A stretch of 64,000 nt of DNA, from the NCBI RefSeq assembly GCF_010614725.1, contig NZ_JAAEHL010000013.1, forward strand, positions 1 through 64,000, read 5' to 3'. This stretch comes from Flavobacterium ajazii. GTDB lineage: Bacteria; Bacteroidota; Bacteroidia; Flavobacteriales; Flavobacteriaceae. This document shows positions 51,785 to 60,645 of this stretch, in pieces. Made by a program: the position numbers and the translations under genes. The notes beneath the pieces were generated by a model. The model did no database searches, had not been told where the DNA came from, and was given only the letters and a program-made list of their open reading frames with translations. Each line of letters starts with the position of its first letter. Position 1 is the first letter of the stretch.

Positions 51785-51792
51785 CAAAATTA
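51785..51792 (-). promoter_or_regulatory. -7 element for the DUF3817-mscS unit
   Basis: CAAAATTA on the plus strand reads TAATTTTG on the minus strand, 28 nt upstream of the ATG at 51756. Confidence 0.4.
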
Positions 51793-51835
51793 AGTATTAT
51801 CAGCGATTATTAAGGTATCTGTAATAAAAGTAATT

Positions 51836-51843
51836 TACTTTTG
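51836..51843 (+). promoter_or_regulatory. -7 element for the DUF6155-like gene
   Basis: TACTTTTG matches TAnnTTTG, 18 nt upstream of the ATG at 51862. Confidence 0.45.
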
Positions 51844-51861
51844 TATTCTTAAACTTTGGCT

Positions 51862-52395
51862 ATGAGCAAACGCGATTTAAAAAAATATTTGGCTGAATTG
51901 AATAAAGAGCAGCTCGAAGAACAAATTATAGAATTGTACGAAAAATTCAGTCCTGTAAAAGTCTATTATGATTTTGCTTTCAATCCAAAAGAAGATAAAC
52001 TTTTACAGGAAAGCAGAACGAAGATTTCACACGAATATTTCCCTGTTAAAAAGCCGGGTGCAAAATGGCGTCCAAAAGCAAAAATGCGGCGTTCTGTAGC
52101 GCAGAAAATCATTAAACATTTTATAGCTCTTGGAGTTGATTCTTTTGTGATTGCAGATATTATGCTTTTTAATATCGAAATTGCACAGACGTATTCGGCA
52201 GAAAATTTTATAAAACAGGAATTATTCTATAAGAGCATGCTCAATTCCTTTGAACAAGCGGTAAACTTTGCAATTTCTAATGGAATTTTAGGCGAATTTA
52301 AAGCCAGAATTATCGCGATTCAACAAGAAACTATTCAACAAAAATGGAAAAATAAGTATGATTTTGAAGCAATTGTAGATAAAATTGACTTTTAA
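51862..52395 (+). CDS. DUF6155-like cytoplasmic protein
   Basis: 177 aa from the ATG at 51862; an in-frame TTG 6 nt upstream is disregarded. The sequence is helical and basic in the middle (KKPGAKWRPKAKMRRSVAQKIIKHFIALG), the pattern I associate with the DUF6155 family of unknown function. It has no membrane segment. It is monocistronic with its own promoter element and is followed by the helicase gene, which also has its own. Confidence 0.7.
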   Translation: MSKRDLKKYLAELNKEQLEEQIIELYEKFSPVKVYYDFAFNPKEDKLLQESRTKISHEYFPVKKPGAKWRPKAKMRRSVAQKIIKHFIALGVDSFVIADIMLFNIEIAQTYSAENFIKQELFYKSMLNSFEQAVNFAISNGILGEFKARIIAIQQETIQQKWKNKYDFEAIVDKIDF

Positions 52396-52476
52396 ATGCT
52401 TTTAGTATAAAAAAATCTTGTTTAAAAAAAACATTTATTTTAGGTTAAATTAAGATGAAAAACTGTTTTTTAGGTG

Positions 52477-52484
52477 TATTTTTG
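52477..52484 (+). promoter_or_regulatory. -7 element for the helicase gene
   Basis: TATTTTTG matches TAnnTTTG, 20 nt upstream of the ATG at 52505. Confidence 0.45.
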
Positions 52485-52504
52485 CAAAAATTCAAAAAAT
52501 TACA

Positions 52505-54043
52505 ATGCCTCAAGACACTTTAGAATTAGAAAGAGAAGACAGAAAAGAACTTTATGCATATCAAAAAGGCGATATTGACGCCATTTTTGATAGGTTAGAC
52601 AATGCTCCTTCAAAACATCATTTACTTTACCAATTGCCGACAGGTGGTGGAAAAACGGTGATATTTTCTGAAATCGTTCGTCGCTATTTAGCGAATAATG
52701 ATAAAAAGGTAGTTGTCCTGACACATCGTATCGAACTTTGTAAGCAGACTTCAAAAATGCTGAAAGGTTTTGGCGTAAGTAACAAAATAATCAACAGTAA
52801 AGTAAAGGATTTGCCGGATCAAAATGAATATTCATGTTTTGTGGCAATGGTTGAGACTTTAAAAAACCGTATTAATGATGAGAAACTGCATCTTGATAAT
52901 ATTGGTTTGGTAATTATTGATGAGGCGCATTACAATTCATTCAGAAAACTATTAAACTCATTTAAGAATGCTTTTATACTTGGTGTAACGGCAACACCTC
53001 TGAGTTCGAATATAAAATTACCGATGCATCAAAGCTATAATGAGCTGATTGTGGGAGACACTATTGGTTCATTGATTGAAAAAGGATTCCTGGCACGTGC
53101 GACTACCTATAGTTATGATGTGGGACTGACTTCTTTGAAAGTAGGTATCAACGGAGATTATACAGTAAAATCTTCAGACGATTTGTATACTAATACGCTG
53201 ATGCAGGAAAAATTGCTGCATGCTTATACGGAGCGTTCTTTGGGTAAAAAAACGCTTATTTTCAATAATGGTATTCATACTTCACTATATGTATATGATA
53301 CTTTTAGAGAAGCAGGTTATGACATCAGACACCTTGATAACACAAGTGGAGCAGAAGAGCGTAAAGAAATTTTGGCATGGTTCAAAAAAACTCCTGATGC
53401 TATTTTGACTTCGGTAGGTATTTTAACGACAGGCTTTGATGAACCGACTGTAGAAACTATTATTTTAAACAGGGCTACAAAATCCCTAACGTTATATTTT
53501 CAGATGATTGGCCGTGGGTCGCGTAAACTGCCTGGAAAAGATGAATTTACGGTTATTGATTTAGGGAACAATGCAGCCCGTTTTGGTTTGTGGAGTGATC
53601 CTGTCAACTGGCAGCATATTTTTAAATCACCTGAATTTTATTTGGAAAATTTACGTGACGACAATGAAATCGAAATGTTTTTCAAATACAGCATGCCTCC
53701 TGAATTACGTGCTAAATTCAGTAAAACTGCCGATGTTACTTTTGATGTTGATGAAGAACATAAATTAGCAATTAAGCAAAATCTGCGTTCAAAAATTGTA
53801 CTGGATAAATCATTGGACCAGCACGCAGCAATGTGTGTAGATAATACAGAGACCCTTCAGGAAGCAAAAGCTTTAGGGAAAGAGTTGGATGACGATATAG
53901 AATGCAGGATCAAACGTTATGCAAAATGTCTGAGTCAGTGCAGTAAAAATTACCGCGAATGGCTGGTTGATGATTACAAGAAAAACATGACTTTATTAAT
54001 CGGTAAAAAGTATCGTGAAAAAATCATGAACGAACCGGATTGA
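52505..54043 (+). CDS. DEAD/DEAH-box superfamily 2 helicase
   Basis: 512 aa. Two RecA-like domains: Walker A LPTGGGKTVIF, DEAH in VIIDEAH, motif III GVTATP, then the second domain with SVGILTTGFDEPTVETI and motif VI QMIGRGSR. The arrangement is of the RecQ-unrelated SSL2/UvrB-like stand-alone helicases common in Bacteroidota. No accessory nuclease or specificity domain is fused; the C-terminal 120 residues are helical. Nucleic-acid substrate unknown; the neighbours give no defence context. Confidence 0.9.
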   Translation: MPQDTLELEREDRKELYAYQKGDIDAIFDRLDNAPSKHHLLYQLPTGGGKTVIFSEIVRRYLANNDKKVVVLTHRIELCKQTSKMLKGFGVSNKIINSKVKDLPDQNEYSCFVAMVETLKNRINDEKLHLDNIGLVIIDEAHYNSFRKLLNSFKNAFILGVTATPLSSNIKLPMHQSYNELIVGDTIGSLIEKGFLARATTYSYDVGLTSLKVGINGDYTVKSSDDLYTNTLMQEKLLHAYTERSLGKKTLIFNNGIHTSLYVYDTFREAGYDIRHLDNTSGAEERKEILAWFKKTPDAILTSVGILTTGFDEPTVETIILNRATKSLTLYFQMIGRGSRKLPGKDEFTVIDLGNNAARFGLWSDPVNWQHIFKSPEFYLENLRDDNEIEMFFKYSMPPELRAKFSKTADVTFDVDEEHKLAIKQNLRSKIVLDKSLDQHAAMCVDNTETLQEAKALGKELDDDIECRIKRYAKCLSQCSKNYREWLVDDYKKNMTLLIGKKYREKIMNEPD

Positions 54044-54167
54044 TAAAATTTTTATTTCAGGTTTAAAAACACCAAACTAACGAAGTCGAATTGATTAAAG
54101 TTTGGCATTGAAATTGTTTTTTGCAATTGATTTTGATTTTGCCATTGAATTTTGATATTGAATAAAG

Positions 54168-55370
54168 ATGAATTTGAAGAAAATTGTTGTTTTGTTTTTA
54201 ATTGGTTCTTTTCATAATGCTTTTGCGCAAAAAGACGGGTATTGGGATAAAGAACGTGCTACTACAAAAGAGATAATCGTTTCTGCAGGAGACAGAATAA
54301 CAGTTAAAACTGAAGACTTGCCTGTTGGTACAACTGAAATCGTTTATAGAGTTACACTTTTAGACGAAAACCAGCAAATGGCAAATAGTTTGGTTAATGT
54401 ATTAAAAGCTATTCCTGATCCTTACGGAATAGGGCAGGGTTCGGCAGGAGCAGTATTTCTGATGTCAAAAATTTCAGGTGATGACAAATGTACTTATGCA
54501 CTTTTTACTTCAGATATAAATGCCAAAAAATACGTTGATAATGGGAAAACCAATGATGCCTGTTATGCACAGACAGAGCCTTTAAGCAAAGATGCCAAAC
54601 GTTTATCAATCGATAAATCGTCTTGCCTTAGTGCAAATACCACTACCATTTGGTTTGGTTTTGAAAGCAAAAACTGGTTGCTGAAACAAAAAATAGTTTT
54701 AGAAGTTGTGCCATGGGTTGACACGAAATTAAACCGTGGCTGGAATGCCGATAACAAAAACGAAATCGTGAGTTTGTGCAAAACTTCTACGATGGCACAA
54801 AAAATGGCTAATTCAGACGATTTTTGCGTTTGTATTCTGGATAAAATCATGAAACAATATCGTTATGATGAGTATCAAAAACTACTTGCTATAGAAAAAA
54901 CTAAAGTTTACAAGGATTTTGGAAATGCCTGTTACAATGATGCTTCAATTTCTAAAAATGTCTACAATGATTTGCGTACTCAGGCAAATACTTTGATAAA
55001 ACTGCAAAAATACAACGAAGCAATTCCAAAGTTAAATACAATTATAACAGCAGGAAAAGCAACAGCTCTGGATTACAGTTCCATTGGTTACAGTTATATT
55101 TTGACCAAACAATATGCAAAAGCCATAAAGTTTTTAAAGGAAGGCGAAAAGCTGGACGATACCGAATTATTAGTGAAATTAAACCTGGCGCATGCTTATT
55201 TAGTTAGCGATGATTACAGTCAGGCAAAAGCGATTTATAAAAAATATCAGTCTCAAAATGTTACTGATAGTTTAAGCTGGATAGACAAAACCAAACAGGA
55301 TTTCATTCTTTTTCAAAAAGAAGGATTGCCTTCGTCAGATTTTGAGAGGGTTTTGAAGCTGTATAATTAA
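54168..55370 (+). CDS. secreted TPR-repeat protein
   Basis: 400 aa. The signal peptide (MNLKKIVVLFLIGSFHNAFA) predicts export. The middle part (about 30-190) is beta-rich. The C-terminal 130 residues contain tetratricopeptide-like helical hairpins (KYNEAIPKLNTIITAGKATALDYSSIGYSYILTKQYAKAIKFL over residues about 285-328, then LNLAHAYLVSDDYSQAKAIYKKY). No partner is evident. Confidence 0.7.
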   Translation: MNLKKIVVLFLIGSFHNAFAQKDGYWDKERATTKEIIVSAGDRITVKTEDLPVGTTEIVYRVTLLDENQQMANSLVNVLKAIPDPYGIGQGSAGAVFLMSKISGDDKCTYALFTSDINAKKYVDNGKTNDACYAQTEPLSKDAKRLSIDKSSCLSANTTTIWFGFESKNWLLKQKIVLEVVPWVDTKLNRGWNADNKNEIVSLCKTSTMAQKMANSDDFCVCILDKIMKQYRYDEYQKLLAIEKTKVYKDFGNACYNDASISKNVYNDLRTQANTLIKLQKYNEAIPKLNTIITAGKATALDYSSIGYSYILTKQYAKAIKFLKEGEKLDDTELLVKLNLAHAYLVSDDYSQAKAIYKKYQSQNVTDSLSWIDKTKQDFILFQKEGLPSSDFERVLKLYN

Positions 55371-55382
55371 AAAAAATATTTC

Positions 55383-55539
55383 ACCATATAAGTGTTATAA
55401 GTTCATTTAACTTTAGGCTGAGTTTATAGTTTTCATTGAATGTAATTAAAATCAATTGTCAGGCTGAGCGGAGTGAAGCCCTTTTTATAAATTTATACTT
55501 AAAAGAGAAATTTATATTTTCTTATATCGCTTATATGGT
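55383..55539. repeat. long inverted repeat in the spacer before menC
   Basis: ACCATATAAGTGTTATAAG (55383-55401) and CTTATATCGCTTATATGGT (55521-55539) are complementary at 17 of 19 positions, 119 nt apart. The right copy matches the text at 24050-24075, and the left extends into TATAAGTTCATTTAA (55396-55410), the inverse of 24041-24055. A GTCAGGCTGAG element is nested between the arms. Confidence 0.65.
55456..55486. repeat. GTCAGGCTGAG-type intergenic element, copy 2
   Basis: TTGTCAGGCTGAGCGGAG followed by TGAAGCCCTTTTT matches the ends of copy 1 at 28187-28244, which has an insert in the middle. It sits inside the inverted repeat at 55383-55539. Confidence 0.5.
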
Positions 55540-55555
55540 TTAAAAAGACTTCAAA

Positions 55556-56602
55556 ATGATAGCTACTTACCAAAAATACATGCTCGAATTCAAACGTCCT
55601 TCGGGAACGTCTCGTGGAATTATGACCGAAAAAGAAACCTGGTTTATAATCCTTGAAGAAAACGGCAAAAAAGGAATAGGTGAGTGTGGAATTCTTAGAG
55701 GACTGAGTGCGGACGATAGGGAAGATTATGAAGAGAAATTAAATTGGGCTTGTCAAAATATTCATTTAGGTGAAAAGGTACTTTGGGAAAATTTATTGGA
55801 ATTTCCTTCCATTCAATTCGGAATCGAAATGGCTTTTTTGTCTTTGAAAAGTGAAAATCCATATCTGTTATTTCCTTCAGATTTTACGAATAATTCAAAA
55901 TCAATTGATATAAACGGTTTGGTTTGGATGGGAGAAGAAGCTTTCATGAAAGAGCAGATCGAAGAAAAACTCCAACAGGGATTTACCTGTATTAAACTCA
56001 AGATCGGGGCCATAGATTTTCAAAAAGAACTCGAATTATTGCACTTTATCCGTACTCATTTCACCGCTGAACAGATAGAAATACGAGTGGATGCGAATGG
56101 TGCTTTTTCTTTAAATGAAGCTTTAGATAAATTAAGTCAATTATCTGGTTTTGAATTGCATAGTATTGAACAGCCTATTCAAAAAAACAACACTGACAGT
56201 ATGGCAGAGCTGTGTAAAACAACTCCTTTTCCTATTGCTTTGGATGAAGAATTGATTGGTGTGTTTTCGTTCGAAGAAAAAGAAGCGCTTTTGCAAAAAA
56301 TCAAGCCACAATATATTATTTTGAAGCCAAGTTTTGTAGGTGGCTTCAGAGGAACTCAGGAGTGGATTACATTAGCAGAAAAATATAAGATCGGCTGGTG
56401 GATTACCTCAGCACTGGAAAGCAACATTGGTTTAAACGCAATTGCACAATGGACATTTCTGCTAAATTCTAACATGCCTCAGGGATTAGGTACCGGAGCA
56501 CTTTATACCAATAATATCGATTGCCCATTGGAAGTTTTGAACGGACAATTGTGGTATAGTAAAACTAAAAACTGGGATACTTCATTTTTAGAAAATACCT
56601 AA
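55556..56602 (+). CDS. menC: o-succinylbenzoate synthase
   Basis: 348-aa enolase-superfamily enzyme of menaquinone synthesis, dehydrating SHCHC to o-succinylbenzoate. The catalytic Lys pair is in CIKLKIGAIDF, and metal ligands are in IRVDANGAFS, SIEQPI and ALDEEL; the second catalytic Lys is in IILKPSFVGG. Other men genes are not adjacent here. The assignment over related muconate/dipeptide epimerases rests on overall likeness to flavobacterial MenC. Confidence 0.87.
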   Translation: MIATYQKYMLEFKRPSGTSRGIMTEKETWFIILEENGKKGIGECGILRGLSADDREDYEEKLNWACQNIHLGEKVLWENLLEFPSIQFGIEMAFLSLKSENPYLLFPSDFTNNSKSIDINGLVWMGEEAFMKEQIEEKLQQGFTCIKLKIGAIDFQKELELLHFIRTHFTAEQIEIRVDANGAFSLNEALDKLSQLSGFELHSIEQPIQKNNTDSMAELCKTTPFPIALDEELIGVFSFEEKEALLQKIKPQYIILKPSFVGGFRGTQEWITLAEKYKIGWWITSALESNIGLNAIAQWTFLLNSNMPQGLGTGALYTNNIDCPLEVLNGQLWYSKTKNWDTSFLENT

Positions 56603-56696
56603 TAAAATTACTTTTTTGTCTTCTCAAAATCTGGCCAAACGAATTCAGCTTAGCGCTAAATTAAGTAACTTGCATAAAATTTAATTTGCAGAACTA

Positions 56697-57170
56697 ATGG
56701 TTGAGATTGAAAGAAAGTTTCTTGTAAAATCGGATGAATTCAAAGCTGTGGCTTTCGCCCAAAATAATATTGCTCAGGGCTATTTGAGTTCGCTTCCTGA
56801 ACGCACAGTACGCATTCGTATTAAAGGCGAAAAAGGATTCATTACGATAAAAGGAATCGGGCATCATGGCGGAATGACGCGTTTTGAGTGGGAGAATGAA
56901 ATTCCGCTTGGTGAAGCGCAGGAATTGCTTAAATTATGTGAGAAAGGAAAGATTGAAAAAACACGTTTTGAAATTCAATCCGGTAAACATGTTTTTGAAG
57001 TGGATGAATTTTACGGAGAAAATGAAGGTTTGGTTATGGCGGAAATTGAACTTGAATCTGAAACAGAATCTTTTGAAAAACCGGACTGGCTGGGTGATGA
57101 GGTAACTAATGATGAACGATACTACAATGCTTATCTGAGCAAAAAACCTTTTAAAGACTGGGAAAAATAA
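56697..57170 (+). CDS. CYTH-domain protein (adenylate cyclase / inorganic triphosphatase-like)
   Basis: 157 aa. The diagnostic ExExK motif is at the very N-terminus (VEIERKFLV), and the charged tunnel strands follow: RTVRIRIKGEKGFITIKG, TRFEWENEI, VFEVDEFYGENEGLVMAEIEL. Bacterial CYTH proteins commonly hydrolyse inorganic triphosphate. The YpdA gene begins 7 nt after its stop, suggesting cotranscription. Confidence 0.9.
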   Translation: MVEIERKFLVKSDEFKAVAFAQNNIAQGYLSSLPERTVRIRIKGEKGFITIKGIGHHGGMTRFEWENEIPLGEAQELLKLCEKGKIEKTRFEIQSGKHVFEVDEFYGENEGLVMAEIELESETESFEKPDWLGDEVTNDERYYNAYLSKKPFKDWEK

Positions 57171-57177
57171 AAATTTT

Positions 57178-58146
57178 ATGACACATCCATACGATCTGAT
57201 TATTGTGGGAGGCGGTCCAATCGGGCTTGCATGCGCAATTGAAGCTCAAAAGAAAGGCCTGAATTATCTGATTATCGAGAAAGGGGCAATTGTAAACAGT
57301 ATTTTCAATTATCCTTTGTATATGACTTTTTTTTCTACTGCCGAAAGACTTGAAATAGGCAATATTCCGTTTAATTGTCTCGCACCAAAACCGGGTCGTC
57401 AGGAGGCTTTGGAATACTATCGTAATATTCACCGTTATTTTAATTTCAATATTAATTTATTCGAAAAAGTTACTGAAGTTCAGAAACAGGAAAATCAAAT
57501 CTTTAAAATCACAACTGATAAAAGTTTTTACGAAACTAAAAATGTAATTATCGCAACAGGTTTTTATGACATTCCGATCGAAATGAACGTAAAAGGCGAG
57601 GAGCTGTCAAAAGTTCGTCATTATTACAAAGAAGCACACGAATATGCTTTTAGGGATATTCTGGTTGTAGGAGCCAATAATTCGTCTGTGGATGCGGCTC
57701 TGGAATGCTGGAGAAAAGGAGCGAATGTAACGATGGTAATTCGAAAAACCGAAATCAATAACAGGGTAAAATATTGGGTAAAACCGGATATTGAAAACCG
57801 AATCGCAGAAGGCAGTATAAAAGCGTATTTTGAATCGAATATTGCTGAAATTAAGGACAATGAAGTAGAAATTGAAACTCCTGAAGGCAAAGTAACTATC
57901 AAAAATGATTTTGTTCTGGCTTTAACAGGATACAAACCTGATTTGTCTTTCCTTGAAAAAATGGGTATTGAATTGTCTGATGACGAATTGAAAATACCAA
58001 CGTACAATGCTGAAACGATGGAAACAAATGTTGAAGGATTGTTTTTAGCTGGCGTGGTTTGCGGGGGAATGCAGACTCATAAATGGTTTATCGAGAATTC
58101 TCGTGTTCATGCCAGTATGATTGTGGATTATATTGCTTCGAAATAG
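57178..58146 (+). CDS. ypdA: YpdA-family putative bacillithiol disulfide reductase
   Basis: 322-aa FAD/NAD(P)-binding oxidoreductase. The FAD motif is GGGPIGLACAIEAQKKG at the start, and the NADPH motif VVGANNSSVDAALE is at about residue 162. The family lacks the CxxC of thioredoxin reductases, as here, and regenerates bacillithiol from its disulfide. Bacillithiol is a known Bacteroidota low-molecular-weight thiol. No bsh genes are in the window. Confidence 0.9.
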   Translation: MTHPYDLIIVGGGPIGLACAIEAQKKGLNYLIIEKGAIVNSIFNYPLYMTFFSTAERLEIGNIPFNCLAPKPGRQEALEYYRNIHRYFNFNINLFEKVTEVQKQENQIFKITTDKSFYETKNVIIATGFYDIPIEMNVKGEELSKVRHYYKEAHEYAFRDILVVGANNSSVDAALECWRKGANVTMVIRKTEINNRVKYWVKPDIENRIAEGSIKAYFESNIAEIKDNEVEIETPEGKVTIKNDFVLALTGYKPDLSFLEKMGIELSDDELKIPTYNAETMETNVEGLFLAGVVCGGMQTHKWFIENSRVHASMIVDYIASK

Positions 58147-58161
58147 AAATAATAATTAAGA

Positions 58162-58228
58162 TTGTCGGCTCGAGCGGAATCGAAAAGCTTTAGAGATAAA
58201 AGGTTCTCGATTCTGCTCAAACTGACAA
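58162..58228. terminator. inverted repeat between convergent ypdA and selO
   Basis: A 22-nt left arm (58162-58183, TTGTCGGCTCGAGCGGAATC...) and right arm (58207-58228, ...CTCAAACTGACAA) pair at about 18 of 22 positions. The CTCGAGCGGAATCGA type of word resembles intergenic repeats I recall from other Bacteroidota. It probably stops both converging genes. Confidence 0.65.
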
Positions 58229-58247
58229 AAGTTGATTCGTAATGATT

Positions 58248-59813
58248 TTAAGAACTGCACGAAAGCATAGAACATCCCACTTTTGATCTGGCCCAGTCCG
58301 GGCGTTTTGCAAACCATTTTTCGTATTCTGGCTGTTCGTCATAAGGTTTTTTTAGTAATTCATATAATTCTTCAATTAGCGAATAATCTTCTTTATCAGC
58401 AGCATCAATCGCTAATTGCGCCATATAATTTCGCAAAACATATTTTGGGTTAACTGAATTCATGTTTTTAATCCTTTCTTCGTCTGAAGTGTTTTCAAGA
58501 TTCAGGCGTTTCAGGTAATCGGTAAACCATAATAACCAGTTTTCTTTAATCGCCTCTTTGATTTCTTCTGGTTTGTAAAAGGCATATTCAATAGCCTGCA
58601 GAGCTTTTTCGGCCGAATCACCTTTTCTGATTTTATTTAGATTGCGATAAAAAATAGTCATATCCGTTTCAGATAATTGCAAGTTTGATTCCAGATAAGC
58701 TATAAATTCTTCGTCATTCTCAGCTGGAGTAACGATGCCTAATTTTCCTAAAATCATTTTTTTATAATCGGAATTAAAATCGATTATAAATGATTCTAAT
58801 ATTTTTTCCAAAGGCTCGGCTTCATTGACTAAAGGATAAAGAGAGTTTGCCAGTTGAAACAAATTCCATTGTGCAATCTGTGGCTGATTCCCAAAGCGAT
58901 ATCTTCTGTTTTGACTGTCAGTTGTATTTGGTGTCCAGTTCGGATCGTAATTTTCCAGCCAGCCATAAGGTCCATAGTCGATTGTAATTCCGTGAATCGA
59001 CATATTATCGGTATTCATTACGCCATGAACAAAACCTACACGCTGCCAATGCAAAATCATTTCTCTGGTTGTATCAGCTACGGTTTTAAAAAACTGTAAA
59101 TATTGTTCTTTTGGCTCGCCTTTTATTTCAGGGAAATAATATTTGATGTTGTACTCAACGAATTGTTTTAGGTTTTTAAGTTCGTTTCGGGCAGCAAGCA
59201 TTTCAAAACTACCAAAACGGATAAATGATGGGGCAACACGGCATACAATAGCACCTTTTTCGTAAGCAGGGTTTCCATTGTATAAAATATCACGAAGTAC
59301 CTGATCGCCTGATAAAATCAACGAAAGAGATCGGGTGGTGGGAACGCCCAGATAATACATCGCTTCGGCACATAAATATTCACGAATGGAAGAGCGTAAA
59401 ACAGCCAGACCGTCAGCGGTTCTTGAATAAGGTGTTTTTCCGGCTCCTTTTAGCTGTAAAGTATAAAACTGATTGTCATGTTCAATTTCGGTTAAATTGA
59501 TTGCACGTCCATCACCTAATTGTCCCGCCCAGTTTCCAAATTGGTGTCCTGCATAGCACATCGCATACGGACGTGTCTGTGACAGAATTTCTTTACCGGA
59601 AAAAACATTTAAAAATTCTTCAGTCTTAATTTCATCTGCTGAGATTCCAACCAGTTCAGCCACTTCTTTTGAAGCGTGGATTAATTTAGGTTCAGATGGT
59701 CTCGTTGGTTGAACATAAGAAAAAAGCGCCTTCGAAACCTGACGGATTTCATTAGTTTCATCCTGGTCTGCCGGTAATTCGGCAGTAAAACGATTGTTTA
59801 TTTTTAAGTGCAT
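58248..59813 (-). CDS. selO: protein adenylyltransferase SelO (YdiU)
   Basis: 521 aa, full length for the pseudokinase-fold AMPylase that transfers AMP to proteins in redox stress. Signatures are YAGHQFGNWAGQLGDGRAI, LKGAGKTPYSR and GVMNTDNMSIHGITIDYGPYG. The C-terminus ends KVGCSMLSCSS, keeping the redox-active Cys where eukaryotic SelO has selenocysteine. msrA lies 3 nt upstream on the same strand, so both redox-repair genes are cotranscribed. Confidence 0.95.
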   Translation of the reverse strand: MHLKINNRFTAELPADQDETNEIRQVSKALFSYVQPTRPSEPKLIHASKEVAELVGISADEIKTEEFLNVFSGKEILSQTRPYAMCYAGHQFGNWAGQLGDGRAINLTEIEHDNQFYTLQLKGAGKTPYSRTADGLAVLRSSIREYLCAEAMYYLGVPTTRSLSLILSGDQVLRDILYNGNPAYEKGAIVCRVAPSFIRFGSFEMLAARNELKNLKQFVEYNIKYYFPEIKGEPKEQYLQFFKTVADTTREMILHWQRVGFVHGVMNTDNMSIHGITIDYGPYGWLENYDPNWTPNTTDSQNRRYRFGNQPQIAQWNLFQLANSLYPLVNEAEPLEKILESFIIDFNSDYKKMILGKLGIVTPAENDEEFIAYLESNLQLSETDMTIFYRNLNKIRKGDSAEKALQAIEYAFYKPEEIKEAIKENWLLWFTDYLKRLNLENTSDEERIKNMNSVNPKYVLRNYMAQLAIDAADKEDYSLIEELYELLKKPYDEQPEYEKWFAKRPDWARSKVGCSMLSCSS

Positions 59814-59816
59814 GGT

Positions 59817-60350
59817 TTATTCTGTTAATTTGCCAGCATACATTTTTTTTAATTTGTATACTTTCGGGTCAATTACCATTCGGCAATAACCTGCTTCGGG
59901 ATTATCATTGTAATAATTTTGATGATCTTCTTCAGCTTCGTAAAATACCTGAAAAGGTTTTAGCTGTGTTACGATTGGGCTTGGAAAAACAGATTTTAAT
60001 TCTTCAAATACTCTTTCAGCTGTTTCTTTTTGAATAGTGTCATGGTATAAAATAATCGAACGGTATTGAGTGCCAACATCTGCGCCCTGTCGGTTTAGCG
60101 TTGTTGGGTCATGGCTCGTCATGAAAATAGTGATTAAGTCGTGATAAGAAAGAATATCCGGATTGAAAACGACTTGTACTACTTCAGCATGACCGGTTCG
60201 ACCTGTGCATACTTCCCGGTAAGCAGGATTTTTTATCTGTCCGTCTGAATAACCTGATTTTATAGTTTCAACACCTTTTAGACGTTGAATAACAGCTTCG
60301 ATACACCAGAAACAGCCACCACCGAAAGTTGCAATTGCTTGATTTTTCAT
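59817..60350 (-). CDS. msrA: peptide methionine sulfoxide reductase MsrA
   Basis: 177-aa enzyme that reduces methionine-S-sulfoxide in proteins. The active-site GGGCFWCIEAV carries the catalytic Cys and a second nearby Cys, and GHAEVVQVVFNP follows. YCRMVIDPK near the C-terminus supplies a possible resolving Cys. It is cytoplasmic (no signal peptide). It is the first gene of the msrA-selO unit. Confidence 0.96.
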   Translation of the reverse strand: MKNQAIATFGGGCFWCIEAVIQRLKGVETIKSGYSDGQIKNPAYREVCTGRTGHAEVVQVVFNPDILSYHDLITIFMTSHDPTTLNRQGADVGTQYRSIILYHDTIQKETAERVFEELKSVFPSPIVTQLKPFQVFYEAEEDHQNYYNDNPEAGYCRMVIDPKVYKLKKMYAGKLTE

Positions 60351-60645
60351 ATTTTAAGTTTTTGGCTTCTAAAATTGGGGTAAAATAATAGTTTTATCAA
60401 ATTTAAAACTATTTATACAGATTCTAATCAGTGCAAACGTTAATTGAATTATAAATAAATTAGCAGGTTTTATAAGATGTGCAATACTTTTTTCGATGTA
60501 TTTAATTGTTTTTTTATTTTTATGTTGTTGTTAATGAGGTATATATGAGTATATTTACTGTAGTGAATAATATTTTGAAAATAACCATTTAAATCGAAAT
60601 CATTTGGCCAGTTTTAAAAATAAATATCGCAGAATAAGTTCAGTC

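Noticed and set aside
52505..54043. Helicase as part of a defence system
   Set aside because: No nuclease, methylase, toxin or other defence gene is adjacent; neighbours are housekeeping or hypothetical genes with separate promoters.
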